DNA from: Bacteroidota bacterium
GTDB taxonomy: Bacteria; Bacteroidota; Bacteroidia; AKYH767-A; OLB10
NCBI GenBank assembly: GCA_018268195.1
Contig: JAFDWZ010000015.1
Coordinates: 62,001 to 126,000 of the forward strand
Direction: 5' to 3'
DNA length: 64,000 nucleotides
Position numbers and translations under genes: made by a program. Shown here piece by piece: positions 44,285-53,818 of this stretch. The notes under the pieces are model-generated. The model was not told the DNA's origin. It searched no databases and saw nothing but the letters and a program-made list of their open reading frames with translations. Positions within the stretch are counted from its first letter, which is position 1; each line of letters opens with the position of its first letter.

Positions 44285-46570
44285 TTATCTTTTACCCCTT
44301 CTCTTTTTTCCTCCTGAAAAATTATTCGGTTTTCTTTTTTTATCGCTTCTTTTAAAGGGATTTACTTCAGCAGCGCTGTTTTCATCGTAAATAATAAAAT
44401 CAATTTGTTTACGAATGATGTCTGTATTTTTAACTGCAACCAGAAGTTCATCGCCTAAGGTGTATTTTTTACGAGTGCGGTTTCCCACAATGCAAAAATT
44501 CTTTTGGTCCAATTCGTAATAGTCATCATTCAAATCACGAAGCCTGATCATCCCTTCACATTTATTTCCTTCCAGTTCAACATAAATTCCCCAGTCGGTA
44601 ACTCCTGAAATAACTCCTTTAAAAATTTCATTCTTACGTTCAGCAATATATTGCACTTGTTTGTACTTGATGGACGAACGTTCGGCATCGGCAGCATTTA
44701 TTTCCTGTTCAGTACTGTGTTTACATTTTTCTTCGTATTCATCTTTTGATACACTTTTGCCTCCCGCCATATAAAGCTCCAGCAAGCGGTGAACCATCAC
44801 ATCGGGATAACGTCTGATGGGCGAAGTGAAATGCGTGTAGTATTCAAAGGCCAATCCGTAATGTCCGATATTGTCAGTTGAGTAGGCCGCTTTGGCCATA
44901 CTTCTTATAGCTAACTGTTCAAGCATGCTCTGCTCACGTTTGCCATTCACATCCGATAGCATTTTATTGATGGAGTGTGCAGCTTCTTTGCCCGAAGAAT
45001 TATTGATACGATATCCGAATTGTGCTGCAAAAACTTTAAAGTCGCTTAGTCGGTCTTCAACCGGAACATCATGTATGCGGTAAACAAATGTTTTAGGTTC
45101 TGAACTTTTCTTTTTCGTTATTTCTTTATTTTTTCCAATATACTCTGCTACTTTTCGGTTTGCCAACAACATAAATTCTTCAATAAGTTTATTAGAGTCC
45201 TTACTTTCTTTCAGATAAATTCCTATGGGATTGCCCTTTTCATCAAGACGGAATTTAACTTCTGATTTTTCGAAACTGATAGCTCCGTTACGCATACGCT
45301 CTTTACGCAGTTGTTTGGCAAGGGTATTGAAAGTAGAAAGTTCATTGCAGAAATCACCTTTTCCGGTTTCAATTATTTCTTGTGCTTCTTCATAGGTAAA
45401 CCTTCTGTCGGAGTTTATAATGGTTTTGCCATACCATTCTTCAACAACTTCTGCATGGGAGTTTATTTCAAACACTGCCGAAAAACATAATTTTTCTTCT
45501 TTAGGTCGCAGTGAACAAATTACGTTTGATAATTTTTCGGGCAGCATGGGAATTACTCTGTCCACAAGGTAAATAGAAGTTGCGCGATTATAGGCTTCTG
45601 CTTCCATTGCAGTGCCGGGCCTTACGTAATGTGAAACATCGGCAATATGAATTCCTATTTCTACATTATCATTATCGAGTTTTCGGATAGAAAGAGCATC
45701 ATCAAAATCTTTTGCATCTACCGGATCAATAGTGAAGGTGGTTATTTTTCGGAAGTCGCGTCTTTTTTTAATTTCTTCTTTACTTATTTTTTCTGAAATT
45801 TTTTCAGCTTCTTTTTCTACTTCAGGAGGAAATGTTTCAGGCAATCCATACTCTACAATAATGGCATTCATTTCGGCAATATGTTCTCCCGGAGTACCAA
45901 GAATTCTTTTGATTTCACCTGTAGGGTTTCTCGAATCGCTATCCCATTCCGTAATACGAACAATTACCTTATCGCCATTTCTTGCGCCATTCAGGTTTTT
46001 TCCGGGAACAAAAACATCGGTATGCATTTTTGAGTCATCGCAAACCACAAAGGCATAACTTCCGCTGTGCTGCAGTGTGCCGGCAAATTCAAGTCGTGCT
46101 CGTTTGATAACTTCAATTACTTCACCTTGCTGACGTTTGCCTTCGCGATGGGCCAACAAACTTATTTTTACGGTATCACCATTCAGTGCATTTCCGGTAA
46201 GACGGGCGGGTATCTGAATATCTTCCTTAAAATCCTTGTTCGCAACATACCCTTCACCTTTTGAAGAGATGTCTATAACACCTTCAATAAATTTTACAGT
46301 AGGAAGTAATTTATAGCGATAAGGCTGCACTTCTGTCAAATCCCCTGAGTCAACCAGTTCTTTCAGCATTTGCTGCAAATATTCATCCACATGTTTCTTG
46401 TCTGCAAAGAGCAGTTGTTTAATGGTTTCATCACTTAGATTAATTTCCGCTTTGCGCCATGCCTGTTTTGTATTAAACGTGGCGTTGGGTTGTTTCATAA
46501 AAGTCTGGAGTAGCTCCTCTTTTATTTCATCCCATTGTTTTTTTGATAATGATATTTTCTTTTTTGCCAT
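44285..46570 (-). CDS. rnr: Ribonuclease R
   Basis: 761 residues from the ATG at 46570; 12 upstream codons (from 46606) overlap a likely promoter (TACTTTTA at the -7 position) and are not used. It has the N-terminal helix-turn-helix and cold-shock domains, the RNB catalytic core with TIDPVDAKDFDDALSI and the metal-site Asp residues, and a C-terminal S1 domain (GVISGVTDWGIYVEL) followed by a basic tail (KRSDKKRKPNN). It degrades structured RNA processively from the 3' end. Not part of an obvious operon. Confidence 0.96.
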   Translation of the reverse strand: MAKKKISLSKKQWDEIKEELLQTFMKQPNATFNTKQAWRKAEINLSDETIKQLLFADKKHVDEYLQQMLKELVDSGDLTEVQPYRYKLLPTVKFIEGVIDISSKGEGYVANKDFKEDIQIPARLTGNALNGDTVKISLLAHREGKRQQGEVIEVIKRARLEFAGTLQHSGSYAFVVCDDSKMHTDVFVPGKNLNGARNGDKVIVRITEWDSDSRNPTGEIKRILGTPGEHIAEMNAIIVEYGLPETFPPEVEKEAEKISEKISKEEIKKRRDFRKITTFTIDPVDAKDFDDALSIRKLDNDNVEIGIHIADVSHYVRPGTAMEAEAYNRATSIYLVDRVIPMLPEKLSNVICSLRPKEEKLCFSAVFEINSHAEVVEEWYGKTIINSDRRFTYEEAQEIIETGKGDFCNELSTFNTLAKQLRKERMRNGAISFEKSEVKFRLDEKGNPIGIYLKESKDSNKLIEEFMLLANRKVAEYIGKNKEITKKKSSEPKTFVYRIHDVPVEDRLSDFKVFAAQFGYRINNSSGKEAAHSINKMLSDVNGKREQSMLEQLAIRSMAKAAYSTDNIGHYGLAFEYYTHFTSPIRRYPDVMVHRLLELYMAGGKSVSKDEYEEKCKHSTEQEINAADAERSSIKYKQVQYIAERKNEIFKGVISGVTDWGIYVELEGNKCEGMIRLRDLNDDYYELDQKNFCIVGNRTRKKYTLGDELLVAVKNTDIIRKQIDFIIYDENSAAEVNPFKRSDKKRKPNNFSGGKKRRGKR

Positions 46571-46654
46571 GGATGTATAATTGTAAAAGTAGCAGTCGGC
46601 AGCCAAACTAATCAGGCGCAGAACTACCTTTTTAAAAACTTATAAACAAGAAAT

Positions 46655-46948
46655 TTAGTACAGATGCGGTTTTAATTCTTCCGCTAAATCTTTTGCATAT
46701 TTAAAACCATTCATTCGCCAAACGAGTTTTCCGCCAACAAATAATGCCAGTACCGGAACACTGCGAATATTGAAAGCTTCGGCAATGGCAACTTCGGTAT
46801 CTACGTTTATTTTTTGAATATGCAGTTGAGGAAGTATAACATTTAATTCATCAAGTACGGGGCTAAGCCATTTACAAGGCTCGCACCAATCGGCATAAAA
46901 ATCAATAAGCAAATAGGGGTGTTTGTTGGTTAAGTCAGTTAAAGGCAT
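46655..46948 (-). CDS. Thioredoxin
   Basis: 97 residues, a stand-alone thioredoxin fold. The active site is WCEPC (C22, C25) where most thioredoxins have WCGPC; the cis-Pro loop SVPVLALF is present. It reduces protein disulfides in the cytoplasm (no signal peptide). The Gly to Glu change should alter redox potential. It is 15 bp downstream of the MerR/B12 regulator gene and may be co-transcribed with it. Confidence 0.9.
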   Translation of the reverse strand: MPLTDLTNKHPYLLIDFYADWCEPCKWLSPVLDELNVILPQLHIQKINVDTEVAIAEAFNIRSVPVLALFVGGKLVWRMNGFKYAKDLAEELKPHLY

Positions 46949-46963
46949 CAGAAAGTGTAGTGG

Positions 46964-47851
46964 TTAGCTTATTTTATTGTCAAGAAAAAGCACGAAATCT
47001 TCAAAGTCATTAACCAATCTTACGTTTTGCGGAATATGTAAACAGTGGTTCAAGGCTTGTGTTCCCGAAATAAGTATTTGGCTGTGAGAATAGGTTTTGG
47101 AAATATGTTGAACAAATTCTTCAACGGCTTTTATTTTTATACAGGTAGTAAGTGCCGTTATCACATAGTGCGGTTTATACATTTCATTTGCACACAATAT
47201 ATGCTGAACGGGAAGATTTAAACCCATGTAAATGGAACGATGTCCGCGTGAACGGATTAAATAGTGAGCATACAGTAATCCTAATTCATGCGGTTCGTTA
47301 GGAGGCAAGAAGAGAAGAAATTTTTTTGCATTGGGATTGATGGTTTTTTCTTGTTTGTCTATAGCGGCTATAAGTTTTTGCCTTACGAGATTGGTAAAGA
47401 AATGTTCGAATGCCGGAGCTATACTTCCTCCCTGCCACAACAAGCCAATGCGTTGCAGAAAAGGAAAGATTATATTGTTCATGGTTAATTCCAGACCAAT
47501 ACATTTCAGATTTTTATTCAGCAGCACTTCAAAGGAGTCTTCATCCAGACCTACCAGACAATTAAGTAATGCACCAAGGTTGATATCGGCATCGCAGGCG
47601 CCTTCAACCATTGTTCGTACCTTGGTTTCTATTTCATCGGGCTTAAGGCAGGTTATCTTTGAAATTTTATAACCCATCTTATTCAGCAACGAAATGTTCA
47701 GCATCAGCTTTAAGTCAGCATCGCAATAGTAGCGAATATTGGTAGCGGTGCGCTGTGGTTGCAATATACCATATCGCTGCTCCCAAATTCTGATTGTATG
47801 CGGCTTAATGCCTGTAAGTATTTCAATATCTTTTATGGAAAAGCGATTCAC
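46964..47851 (-). CDS. MerR-type regulator with adenosylcobalamin photosensor domain (CarH/LitR-like)
   Basis: 295 residues. The N-terminal MerR winged helix (about 3-70) has FSIKDIEILTGIKPHTIRIWEQRYG. The middle helical cap has the light-sensor motif W-x9-E-H (W139, E149, H150) and the C-terminal Rossmann domain has E186-P-H188-E-L-G191, the ExHxxG motif that binds the lower axial His of B12. Family knowledge: CarH-type repressors hold DNA as tetramers in the dark with adenosylcobalamin and let go in the light. Here all motif residues are intact. No carotenoid genes are in the window. A pair of direct repeats upstream may be its operator. Confidence 0.92.
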   Translation of the reverse strand: MNRFSIKDIEILTGIKPHTIRIWEQRYGILQPQRTATNIRYYCDADLKLMLNISLLNKMGYKISKITCLKPDEIETKVRTMVEGACDADINLGALLNCLVGLDEDSFEVLLNKNLKCIGLELTMNNIIFPFLQRIGLLWQGGSIAPAFEHFFTNLVRQKLIAAIDKQEKTINPNAKKFLLFLPPNEPHELGLLYAHYLIRSRGHRSIYMGLNLPVQHILCANEMYKPHYVITALTTCIKIKAVEEFVQHISKTYSHSQILISGTQALNHCLHIPQNVRLVNDFEDFVLFLDNKIS

Positions 47852-47853
47852 GT

Positions 47854-47901
47854 ATTAAAAGTTCGAATTAGTATTCTTAACATCTGCAAAAATTAAAAGT
47901 T
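47854..47901. promoter_or_regulatory. Direct repeats upstream of the CarH-like gene
   Basis: ATTAAAAGTT occurs at 47854-47863 and 47892-47901, spaced 38 bp start to start, just before the regulator ATG. The second lies in a hairpin CTGCAAA/TTTGCAG (47884-47906). A self-regulation site is possible but unproven. Confidence 0.35.
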
Positions 47902-47995
47902 TGCAGGTATTCATTTTCTTACAAGATTAATGTTTTTCACAGTGGATAGTTAGCATCCATTGACTGAAGAAAGGTGATGTAATTACCAACAAAAC

Positions 47996-48949
47996 TTAAA
48001 ATGTCTGCGATGCAATGGAACGGATGTTTTCCGGATTTCCCATTGTATAGAAATGCAGACAGGGTATTCCGAATTTAATAAGTTCTTTCGATTGTTGAAC
48101 AGCCCATTCAACCCCAACAGCTTTTACGGCAGTATCGTCAGTACATTTTTCAACTTCTTTATATAATACTTCCGGAATATCAATGTGAAATGTCTTTGGC
48201 AGTATAGATAATTGTTTACGTGTGGAGAGGGGTTTCAGTCCGGGAATAATTGGCACTGTAATACCTGCATCTCTGCATTTTTTTACAAAGTCAAAAAATT
48301 TAGTGTTATCAAAAAACATCTGTGTTACGATATATTCTGCTCCGGCATTTACTTTGTTTTTGAGATGGGCAATATCCGTATTCAGATTAGGTGCTTCAAA
48401 ATGTTTTTCGGGATAACCGGCAACACCAATACAAAAAGATGTTGGTTCAACACCTTTCAAATCATCATCCAGAAATACTCCGTTGTTCATATTAACCACC
48501 TGATTTACCAAATCTATGGCATAGGCATGGCCTCCGGGTTCAGGGGTAAAATGTTGTTCATGTTTTTCGGAATCGCCACGTAGCAGCAACACATTGTCAA
48601 TACCTAGAAAATTTAAGTCTATAAGTGCATTTTCTGTTTCTTCTTTAGAGAAACCTCCGCAGATAATATGCGGCACTGCATCAACTTTATAATGATTCAT
48701 GATGGCAGCACAGATGCCTACCGTTCCGGGGCGTTTACGGATTGAAATTTTCTCGAGATAACCACCTTCACGTTTTTTATAAACAAACTCTTCGCGATGA
48801 TAGGTAACATCAACAAAAGGAGGTTTAAACTCCATCAATGGGTCAATAGCACTGAATATAGATTTAATGCTTTTGCCTTTCAGCGGTGGAAGCACTTCAA
48901 TACTGAAAAGGGTTTTTTTTGACTGACGTAAATGCTCTGTTACTTTCAT
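47996..48949 (-). CDS. metF: 5,10-methylenetetrahydrofolate reductase
   Basis: 317 residues, normal for MetF. The TIM-barrel start FSIEVLPPLKGKSIKS, HIICGGFSKEETENALIDL, the FAD/folate region DNVLLLRGDSE, and FFDNTKFFDFVKKCRDAGI all match. It reduces methylene-THF to methyl-THF for methionine synthesis. It lies 144 bp from the CarH-like gene and has a clean terminator for the next gene upstream between it and the T9SS protein. Confidence 0.95.
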   Translation of the reverse strand: MKVTEHLRQSKKTLFSIEVLPPLKGKSIKSIFSAIDPLMEFKPPFVDVTYHREEFVYKKREGGYLEKISIRKRPGTVGICAAIMNHYKVDAVPHIICGGFSKEETENALIDLNFLGIDNVLLLRGDSEKHEQHFTPEPGGHAYAIDLVNQVVNMNNGVFLDDDLKGVEPTSFCIGVAGYPEKHFEAPNLNTDIAHLKNKVNAGAEYIVTQMFFDNTKFFDFVKKCRDAGITVPIIPGLKPLSTRKQLSILPKTFHIDIPEVLYKEVEKCTDDTAVKAVGVEWAVQQSKELIKFGIPCLHFYTMGNPENIRSIASQTF

Positions 48950-48960
48950 AAATAAATACT

Positions 48961-48999
48961 AAAAAAACAAGAGCGTACTCATCATTGAGTACGCTCTTG
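48961..48999 (-). terminator. Terminator of the T9SS protein gene
   Basis: A perfect 14-bp stem (CAAGAGCGTACTCA / TGAGTACGCTCTTG, 4-nt loop) is followed on the minus strand by seven T, 24 bp past the stop of the T9SS gene. Confidence 0.93.
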
Positions 49000-49022
49000 C
49001 AAAAATAGAAACAAAAAGTGAT

Positions 49023-52000
49023 TTAACGGATAAGGTTGAAAGAACCTTTCTTCGTTTCAGATTTTACACCGTTATCATATTCCAGTATGAAGTAATAAAC
49101 TCCAGCTGCAAGGTTTCCTCCATTCCAGTCGTTGTTGTATGGGTTGGCGCTATACACCTTTTTGCCCCAACGGTTGAATACGGTAAGCTTGCGTACAGGG
49201 AAATCAAGCAGATTTTTAACTTCAAACACATCGTTTTTGCCATCATTATTAGGTGTGATAACATTATAAACTTCAACTTCGCATGGTATTTCAAATACTT
49301 GTATTACATCGGAGTTGCGACATCCGTTTGAGTCAACAACAGTAACTTTATACTCACCTATAGCAGCCACTGTAACATTGGCATTTGTAGAGATGTTTTC
49401 ACCATTAAGCGCCCATTGATAACTTTGGATGAATGCGTTATTTACCAATGTTAATACCGGTGCAGGACTTTGTGTCATACAGAATGGGATACTGTCCTGA
49501 CGTTGCATTTCGTCCTGAATTAACGGAGAAGGTAAAGCATTTATACTTACAACTACATTGTCTGTACTTGTACATCCGCTTGCATTGGTTACAATTACAG
49601 CATAGGTTCCTGCGCTTGATGCAGTGATACTTGAATCGGTAGCATCGCCAATTGGATTGTTATTAAGCGTCCACTGGAAAGTGTAACCGTTACCGTTTGC
49701 TGTTGAGAGTGTGGCAGGATTATCTCCGGTACACTGTACAATATCGTTACCAAGACCAACGGCAGGAGCGGCATTAATGGTAAGTGCCATTGATGCATTT
49801 GCTGTACAAGTAAAACCGTTTACAGTATTGGTAATGGTAACGGCATAGTTACCTGCACCGGTACTGGCAGTATTTAAAGTAGAACTGTTTCCGCCAACAT
49901 TGCTGTTATTAAAGGTCCAGTTGAATACCGTATTATTACCGGCACTTGCAGTGTAACCCGGATCAAGTACAGGAGCAGTAACGTTATCGCATTGCGAGAT
50001 GTTTGACAATGTAGCCGAAGGTTGTTCTACTTCAGTTACATTGGCAGTAGCATTAGCCGAACACGAACCGGCAGTGATGGTAACTTCGTAAACTCCTGAA
50101 CCGGTTACAGGAACAGAGCTTCCGTTTTGCCCCTGAATGGCCGTGCCATTTAAAGTCCAGTTGTAGTTAACACCAGTGTTTGGAGATGAAGACTGTAAGG
50201 TAACACTGTTTCCGCTGCAATAGCTAAGGTCGCTCATAGTAATACTTAACTGCTGTTCAACAGTAACTTCTACTGTATCACGTCCAAGGCAGGAAGCACC
50301 AATATTTACTTCTACAAAATAAGTTCCTGCAGCAGTAGGTGTGTATTGCTGTGTAGTAGCACCAGCAATGGCGGTATTGTTTTGATACCATTGATAAGTA
50401 GCTCCGGGGTTGCCGGCATCTAAGGTTGGGAATGGATCACTTGCACATAAATGAATATCATTACCTAAATTAACTATAGGAGCAGCAATAATGTTTACCT
50501 GAACGGTATCGGCTCCACTACATGATGCAGAGGTCTGTATATTGACAATATATTGACCTGTAGTGGTTGCTGGAATCGTTTGTGTGTTTTGTCCCTGAAT
50601 GATTGTACCGTTTAAGGTCCATTCATAAGTAGCACCGTCAAAATAACCTGCATTCAATTGAGGTGTGGGGTCGCTGGAGCAAACGGTAATGTCCGTACCC
50701 AGATTAACATCAAGAGTACTTCTCACATAAATAGTACCGATAGTATCATTCGCTAAAATCAGCGTGCCGCATCCATTGGCCATTGTATTTAAGTCGCTTC
50801 CGTTATGTACTATCACCGTTAACGGGCTTACTGCATTACTTGTTGATTGTGTAGTAAGCACAAACTGATTTCCGAAGTGACCTCCGTTTATACCGGTGCA
50901 TGTAGCTCCTGTTACAGGTATGTTTGTACCATTGGCATCAACAATAATAAAGTCGCTGCCATCAGCAGCTATAGAGAAACAATCTATCAACTGGTTGCTG
51001 GTAATGTTTATATGATCAAAAGTACAATCTAACGTATCGGTAAGATTAAACGCATAGTTTGCGGAATCATAAAGATTGATAAATAAGGTATCGAATTCGT
51101 TCATTGGCGAACCACACTCACTCAGGAAGGTGTTTCCATCATTTCCTATTTTGGTAAATAAAGCAGAAGTACCGCCTTGAATCGGATTAAGTACCGACAC
51201 TCTGATTGAATCTGTTAAACCGTTAGTACAATTAACTCCGGTAGCAGATACAACAGGATTAGGTGTACCATTAGGATTAAGCATCCTGATGTCAGAAGGA
51301 ACGATTGAACCACACTGAATAGAAGGATTAACTACAATGTAAAAGACGGTATCGTGACAAGTTACATTGTTAACACCGGTAACAAAATTAAGTCCATTAG
51401 CAACCAGTGTACTGTCGAAAGAGGGTGTTGCAATGATACATGTTGCTACAATGTTTATCTGGAGTTCGCGTTTAACAATGGTTTTCAGAGCACCGGTTAC
51501 TCTGTCATATTCATAACAGCGGATAGCAATTACCGGAGTTTGGATAGTGTTTGGTAAGAAAGAAATCACACCGGTATTTACATTAATAGTGGTTCCGTTT
51601 GCCGAAGCAACAGGATTGCTTCCTGACAAAGGAGCATTATAAGCAAGGGTGGTTGGAGTCATTGGACATGAACCTGAAGCATCCTGTGCACCAATCAATG
51701 AAAATTGTAAAGAATCATTATCGGGGTCAATAGCGCCCTGATCAAAATAAAACTGATTATTAACACAGAACTGAGTTACAGGAATTGAATTAAAATATGG
51801 AGAGCTGTTTGTAGGATAGTCCAGGTTGTTCATGGTTGCTTCCAGATACATACCTAAACCAGAGGCATTTGCAAGATTGGTGACGTTATTATTACGGCAG
51901 CAAACTTCCCATTGAAATTTCCAGTCCAAACATTGTGCAGGCATAACAAGTACAGCCTGATAAATATATTCCTGAACACCGTATCCCGTACCTCCGCTAC

Positions 52001-52310
52001 AAGTTGTAGCTCCTGATGCAGGAACACATGGTGTTGGAGGTATTTCCTGACCCGAACCGGGAAGAAGGTTCAAGGTTAAAGTCTGATTAATGTTACAAGA
52101 AGCAGAAGTGTAACAAATAGTTTCTGTAGGATCCATGGTTATACCGGCACAATCGCGGTACAATCTCAGTTTTACGAGGAAGGTATTCGGGCTTCCTGTG
52201 TAGGTGTACGATATGTCACCCGCTGCAATGTGTGAGGCATTACCGGTTTCCGGTTTCAGGATAATGCCGATAAGACACATGGCCATTATTCGAATTAAAT
52301 TTTTAATCAT
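49023..52310 (-). CDS. Large secreted protein with Ig-like repeats and T9SS type B sorting domain
   Basis: 1095 residues. Signal peptide near 1-25 (IMAMCLIGIILKPETGNAS). An N-terminal cysteine-rich domain (about 30-300) begins ASHIAAGDISYTYTGSPNT. From about 530 to 1000 are roughly six repeats of 80-90 residues with PKD/Ig-like pattern, for example the LGNDI...C...P...L opening and the Y-W-N/T-L-N-G-T...G turn. The end carries the gliding-motility C-terminal (T9SS type B) domain: NVITPNNDGKNDVFEVKNLL, LTVFNRWGKKVYSANPY, AAGVYYFILEYDNG. It should be secreted to the surface by T9SS as an adhesin or scaffold. Third gene of a putative cassette with the sigma factor. Confidence 0.92.
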   Translation of the reverse strand: MIKNLIRIMAMCLIGIILKPETGNASHIAAGDISYTYTGSPNTFLVKLRLYRDCAGITMDPTETICYTSASCNINQTLTLNLLPGSGQEIPPTPCVPASGATTCSGGTGYGVQEYIYQAVLVMPAQCLDWKFQWEVCCRNNNVTNLANASGLGMYLEATMNNLDYPTNSSPYFNSIPVTQFCVNNQFYFDQGAIDPDNDSLQFSLIGAQDASGSCPMTPTTLAYNAPLSGSNPVASANGTTINVNTGVISFLPNTIQTPVIAIRCYEYDRVTGALKTIVKRELQINIVATCIIATPSFDSTLVANGLNFVTGVNNVTCHDTVFYIVVNPSIQCGSIVPSDIRMLNPNGTPNPVVSATGVNCTNGLTDSIRVSVLNPIQGGTSALFTKIGNDGNTFLSECGSPMNEFDTLFINLYDSANYAFNLTDTLDCTFDHINITSNQLIDCFSIAADGSDFIIVDANGTNIPVTGATCTGINGGHFGNQFVLTTQSTSNAVSPLTVIVHNGSDLNTMANGCGTLILANDTIGTIYVRSTLDVNLGTDITVCSSDPTPQLNAGYFDGATYEWTLNGTIIQGQNTQTIPATTTGQYIVNIQTSASCSGADTVQVNIIAAPIVNLGNDIHLCASDPFPTLDAGNPGATYQWYQNNTAIAGATTQQYTPTAAGTYFVEVNIGASCLGRDTVEVTVEQQLSITMSDLSYCSGNSVTLQSSSPNTGVNYNWTLNGTAIQGQNGSSVPVTGSGVYEVTITAGSCSANATANVTEVEQPSATLSNISQCDNVTAPVLDPGYTASAGNNTVFNWTFNNSNVGGNSSTLNTASTGAGNYAVTITNTVNGFTCTANASMALTINAAPAVGLGNDIVQCTGDNPATLSTANGNGYTFQWTLNNNPIGDATDSSITASSAGTYAVIVTNASGCTSTDNVVVSINALPSPLIQDEMQRQDSIPFCMTQSPAPVLTLVNNAFIQSYQWALNGENISTNANVTVAAIGEYKVTVVDSNGCRNSDVIQVFEIPCEVEVYNVITPNNDGKNDVFEVKNLLDFPVRKLTVFNRWGKKVYSANPYNNDWNGGNLAAGVYYFILEYDNGVKSETKKGSFNLIR

Positions 52311-52347
52311 GATGATTTTGATTTGATAGTTATACTTATGTTGTTTT

Positions 52348-53250
52348 TTAATTTCTTCTTAATTGCAGCTTGATGGTTGTTTTGTAAATTTTTCCATCAA
52401 AACCTTTTCCGTTTATCATTACAATATAAATTCCTTCTTCAGCCTCATTTCCATTTTTCATTTTTCCGTTCCAGTTGCCACCGGGTTGATTCCACTCATA
52501 AACCAATTTATAGTTTTTAGAATTATAAATCTTTACGTTTACCTCACTCAGATAGCTGTCGTCAAAATCAAAAACATCGCCAATGCCATCACCGTTTGGC
52601 GTGAAAATAGTATTGCCGAGTCCGGGGATGGTGGCTGTTTCCGATTTTGCAATGTTGTTTTGCTTAACAGGTTCAGGAGTTTTATTTTCCGTAACCGGAG
52701 CTTCCGCAGACACCGCTTTTTTAACAGGTTCTGATTTAACATTGCTGTTATCGGCAGCCGGAGCAGCTGTTACGTTCTCCTTGTGGCTACTGCTAATGTT
52801 AGAAACCGTTGGAACTTCGGTTTTCACTATTGGAGTTACCGGTTGTACTTTTGGCTCGGCCTTGGTTTCTTTTTTAGCATGTCGTGGTTTTTCGGTTTTT
52901 ACTTTTTGATGTTCGGTTTCGGTATTTTGTGTTTGCGCTTCGCTGCTTGGCTGAATGGCCGGAGCAACCACTTCCTGTGGGGCTGTGGCTGCAGGCATAG
53001 GCACATTTTCCTGTGTACGATTTGTGTAATGTAGTATTCCTGCAGTGATGAGAGCAACACCGGCAATCATTGAAGCAGTTTTCACCACGAGCGCTTTGTT
53101 TCCGGCAGAGGAGATTACTTCATTTACCGGATTTACCGCTGATGGCTGAATGGAATTCTCAATTTTTTGCCATAAAGCATTATCTACAGGCGCTTCATAG
53201 CTGCTGAAGGCGTCTTTAAAAAGTTGCTCTATGTTTTTTTCTTCCATCAT
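52348..53250 (-). CDS. Membrane protein with anti-sigma-like N-terminus and gliding-motility C-terminal domain
   Basis: 300 residues. Residues about 1-45 are a cytoplasmic segment (EQLFKDAFSSYEAPVDNALW) like the N-terminal region of proteins encoded next to ECF sigma factors in this phylum. A single membrane helix follows (about 52-74, VVKTASMIAGVALITAGIL). After a long Pro/Ala/Lys-rich linker, residues about 205-300 resemble the gliding-motility/T9SS C-terminal domain (FTPNGDGIGDVFDFDD, then NGKMKNGNEAEEGIYIVMIN). It starts 17 bp after the sigma factor gene. I infer a membrane-bound regulator of the sigma factor carrying a T9SS-type domain outside the cytoplasm; no anti-sigma fold is proved. 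Confidence 0.78.
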   Translation of the reverse strand: MMEEKNIEQLFKDAFSSYEAPVDNALWQKIENSIQPSAVNPVNEVISSAGNKALVVKTASMIAGVALITAGILHYTNRTQENVPMPAATAPQEVVAPAIQPSSEAQTQNTETEHQKVKTEKPRHAKKETKAEPKVQPVTPIVKTEVPTVSNISSSHKENVTAAPAADNSNVKSEPVKKAVSAEAPVTENKTPEPVKQNNIAKSETATIPGLGNTIFTPNGDGIGDVFDFDDSYLSEVNVKIYNSKNYKLVYEWNQPGGNWNGKMKNGNEAEEGIYIVMINGKGFDGKIYKTTIKLQLRRN

Positions 53251-53267
53251 GTTTTCCCTAATGGGAG

Positions 53268-53795
53268 TTATTTTATTTTTTCTTCTGTCAATAATTTTTG
53301 CAGGAGTTGTCTTGCTCGTGCAAATTGCGATTTGGATGTTCCGGCAGAAATACCTAACTGATTAGCTATTTCCTGATGTGAATAACCTTCAATAGCAAAA
53401 AGGTTAAACACTGTTCGGTAACCATCAGGAAGCGACTGAATTAATTTAAGTAAATCTTTTGCTTCCATTTTTGTGTTGGTAACAGCCGTATCACTTGTGT
53501 CAATATACTGATTATCAAAAGACTCGAAGCTCAGCTTTTTACTACGCAGGTTTTCCAATGCCGTATTGATGATTACCTTTTTAATCCATCCTTCCAAAGA
53601 ACCTTCGCCACGGTAAGTGGCTATTTTCTGAAACACTTTGATGTATCCGTCCTGTAATAAATCTTTCGCCTCGTCCTCATCTTTGGTGTACCGCAGGCAC
53701 ACCCCCATCATTTTTGATGCTGTAAGCTCATACACTTTCTTTTGTGCCCTGCCGTCTCCTGCCTTACATTGTTGTATGAGTTCATCATTTAGCAT
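53268..53795 (-). CDS. ECF RNA polymerase sigma factor
   Basis: 175 residues: sigma-2 (about 10-80, with RYTKDEDEAKDLLQDGYIKV) and sigma-4 (about 118-170, with FAIEGYSHQEIANQLGISAG and TSKSQFARARQLLQKLL). Linker lacks sigma-3, so it is a group 4 (extracytoplasmic function) sigma factor. It directs RNA polymerase to a small regulon, probably in response to a membrane signal. A housekeeping-type promoter (TTG at 53847-53845, TATTTTTG at 53826-53819, 18-bp gap on the minus strand) lies upstream, so the operon does not look purely self-driven. Divergent from the histidine kinase at 53991. Confidence 0.95.
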   Translation of the reverse strand: MLNDELIQQCKAGDGRAQKKVYELTASKMMGVCLRYTKDEDEAKDLLQDGYIKVFQKIATYRGEGSLEGWIKKVIINTALENLRSKKLSFESFDNQYIDTSDTAVTNTKMEAKDLLKLIQSLPDGYRTVFNLFAIEGYSHQEIANQLGISAGTSKSQFARARQLLQKLLTEEKIK

Positions 53796-53818
53796 CCGTG
53801 CTCTTATTATAAAGGATG

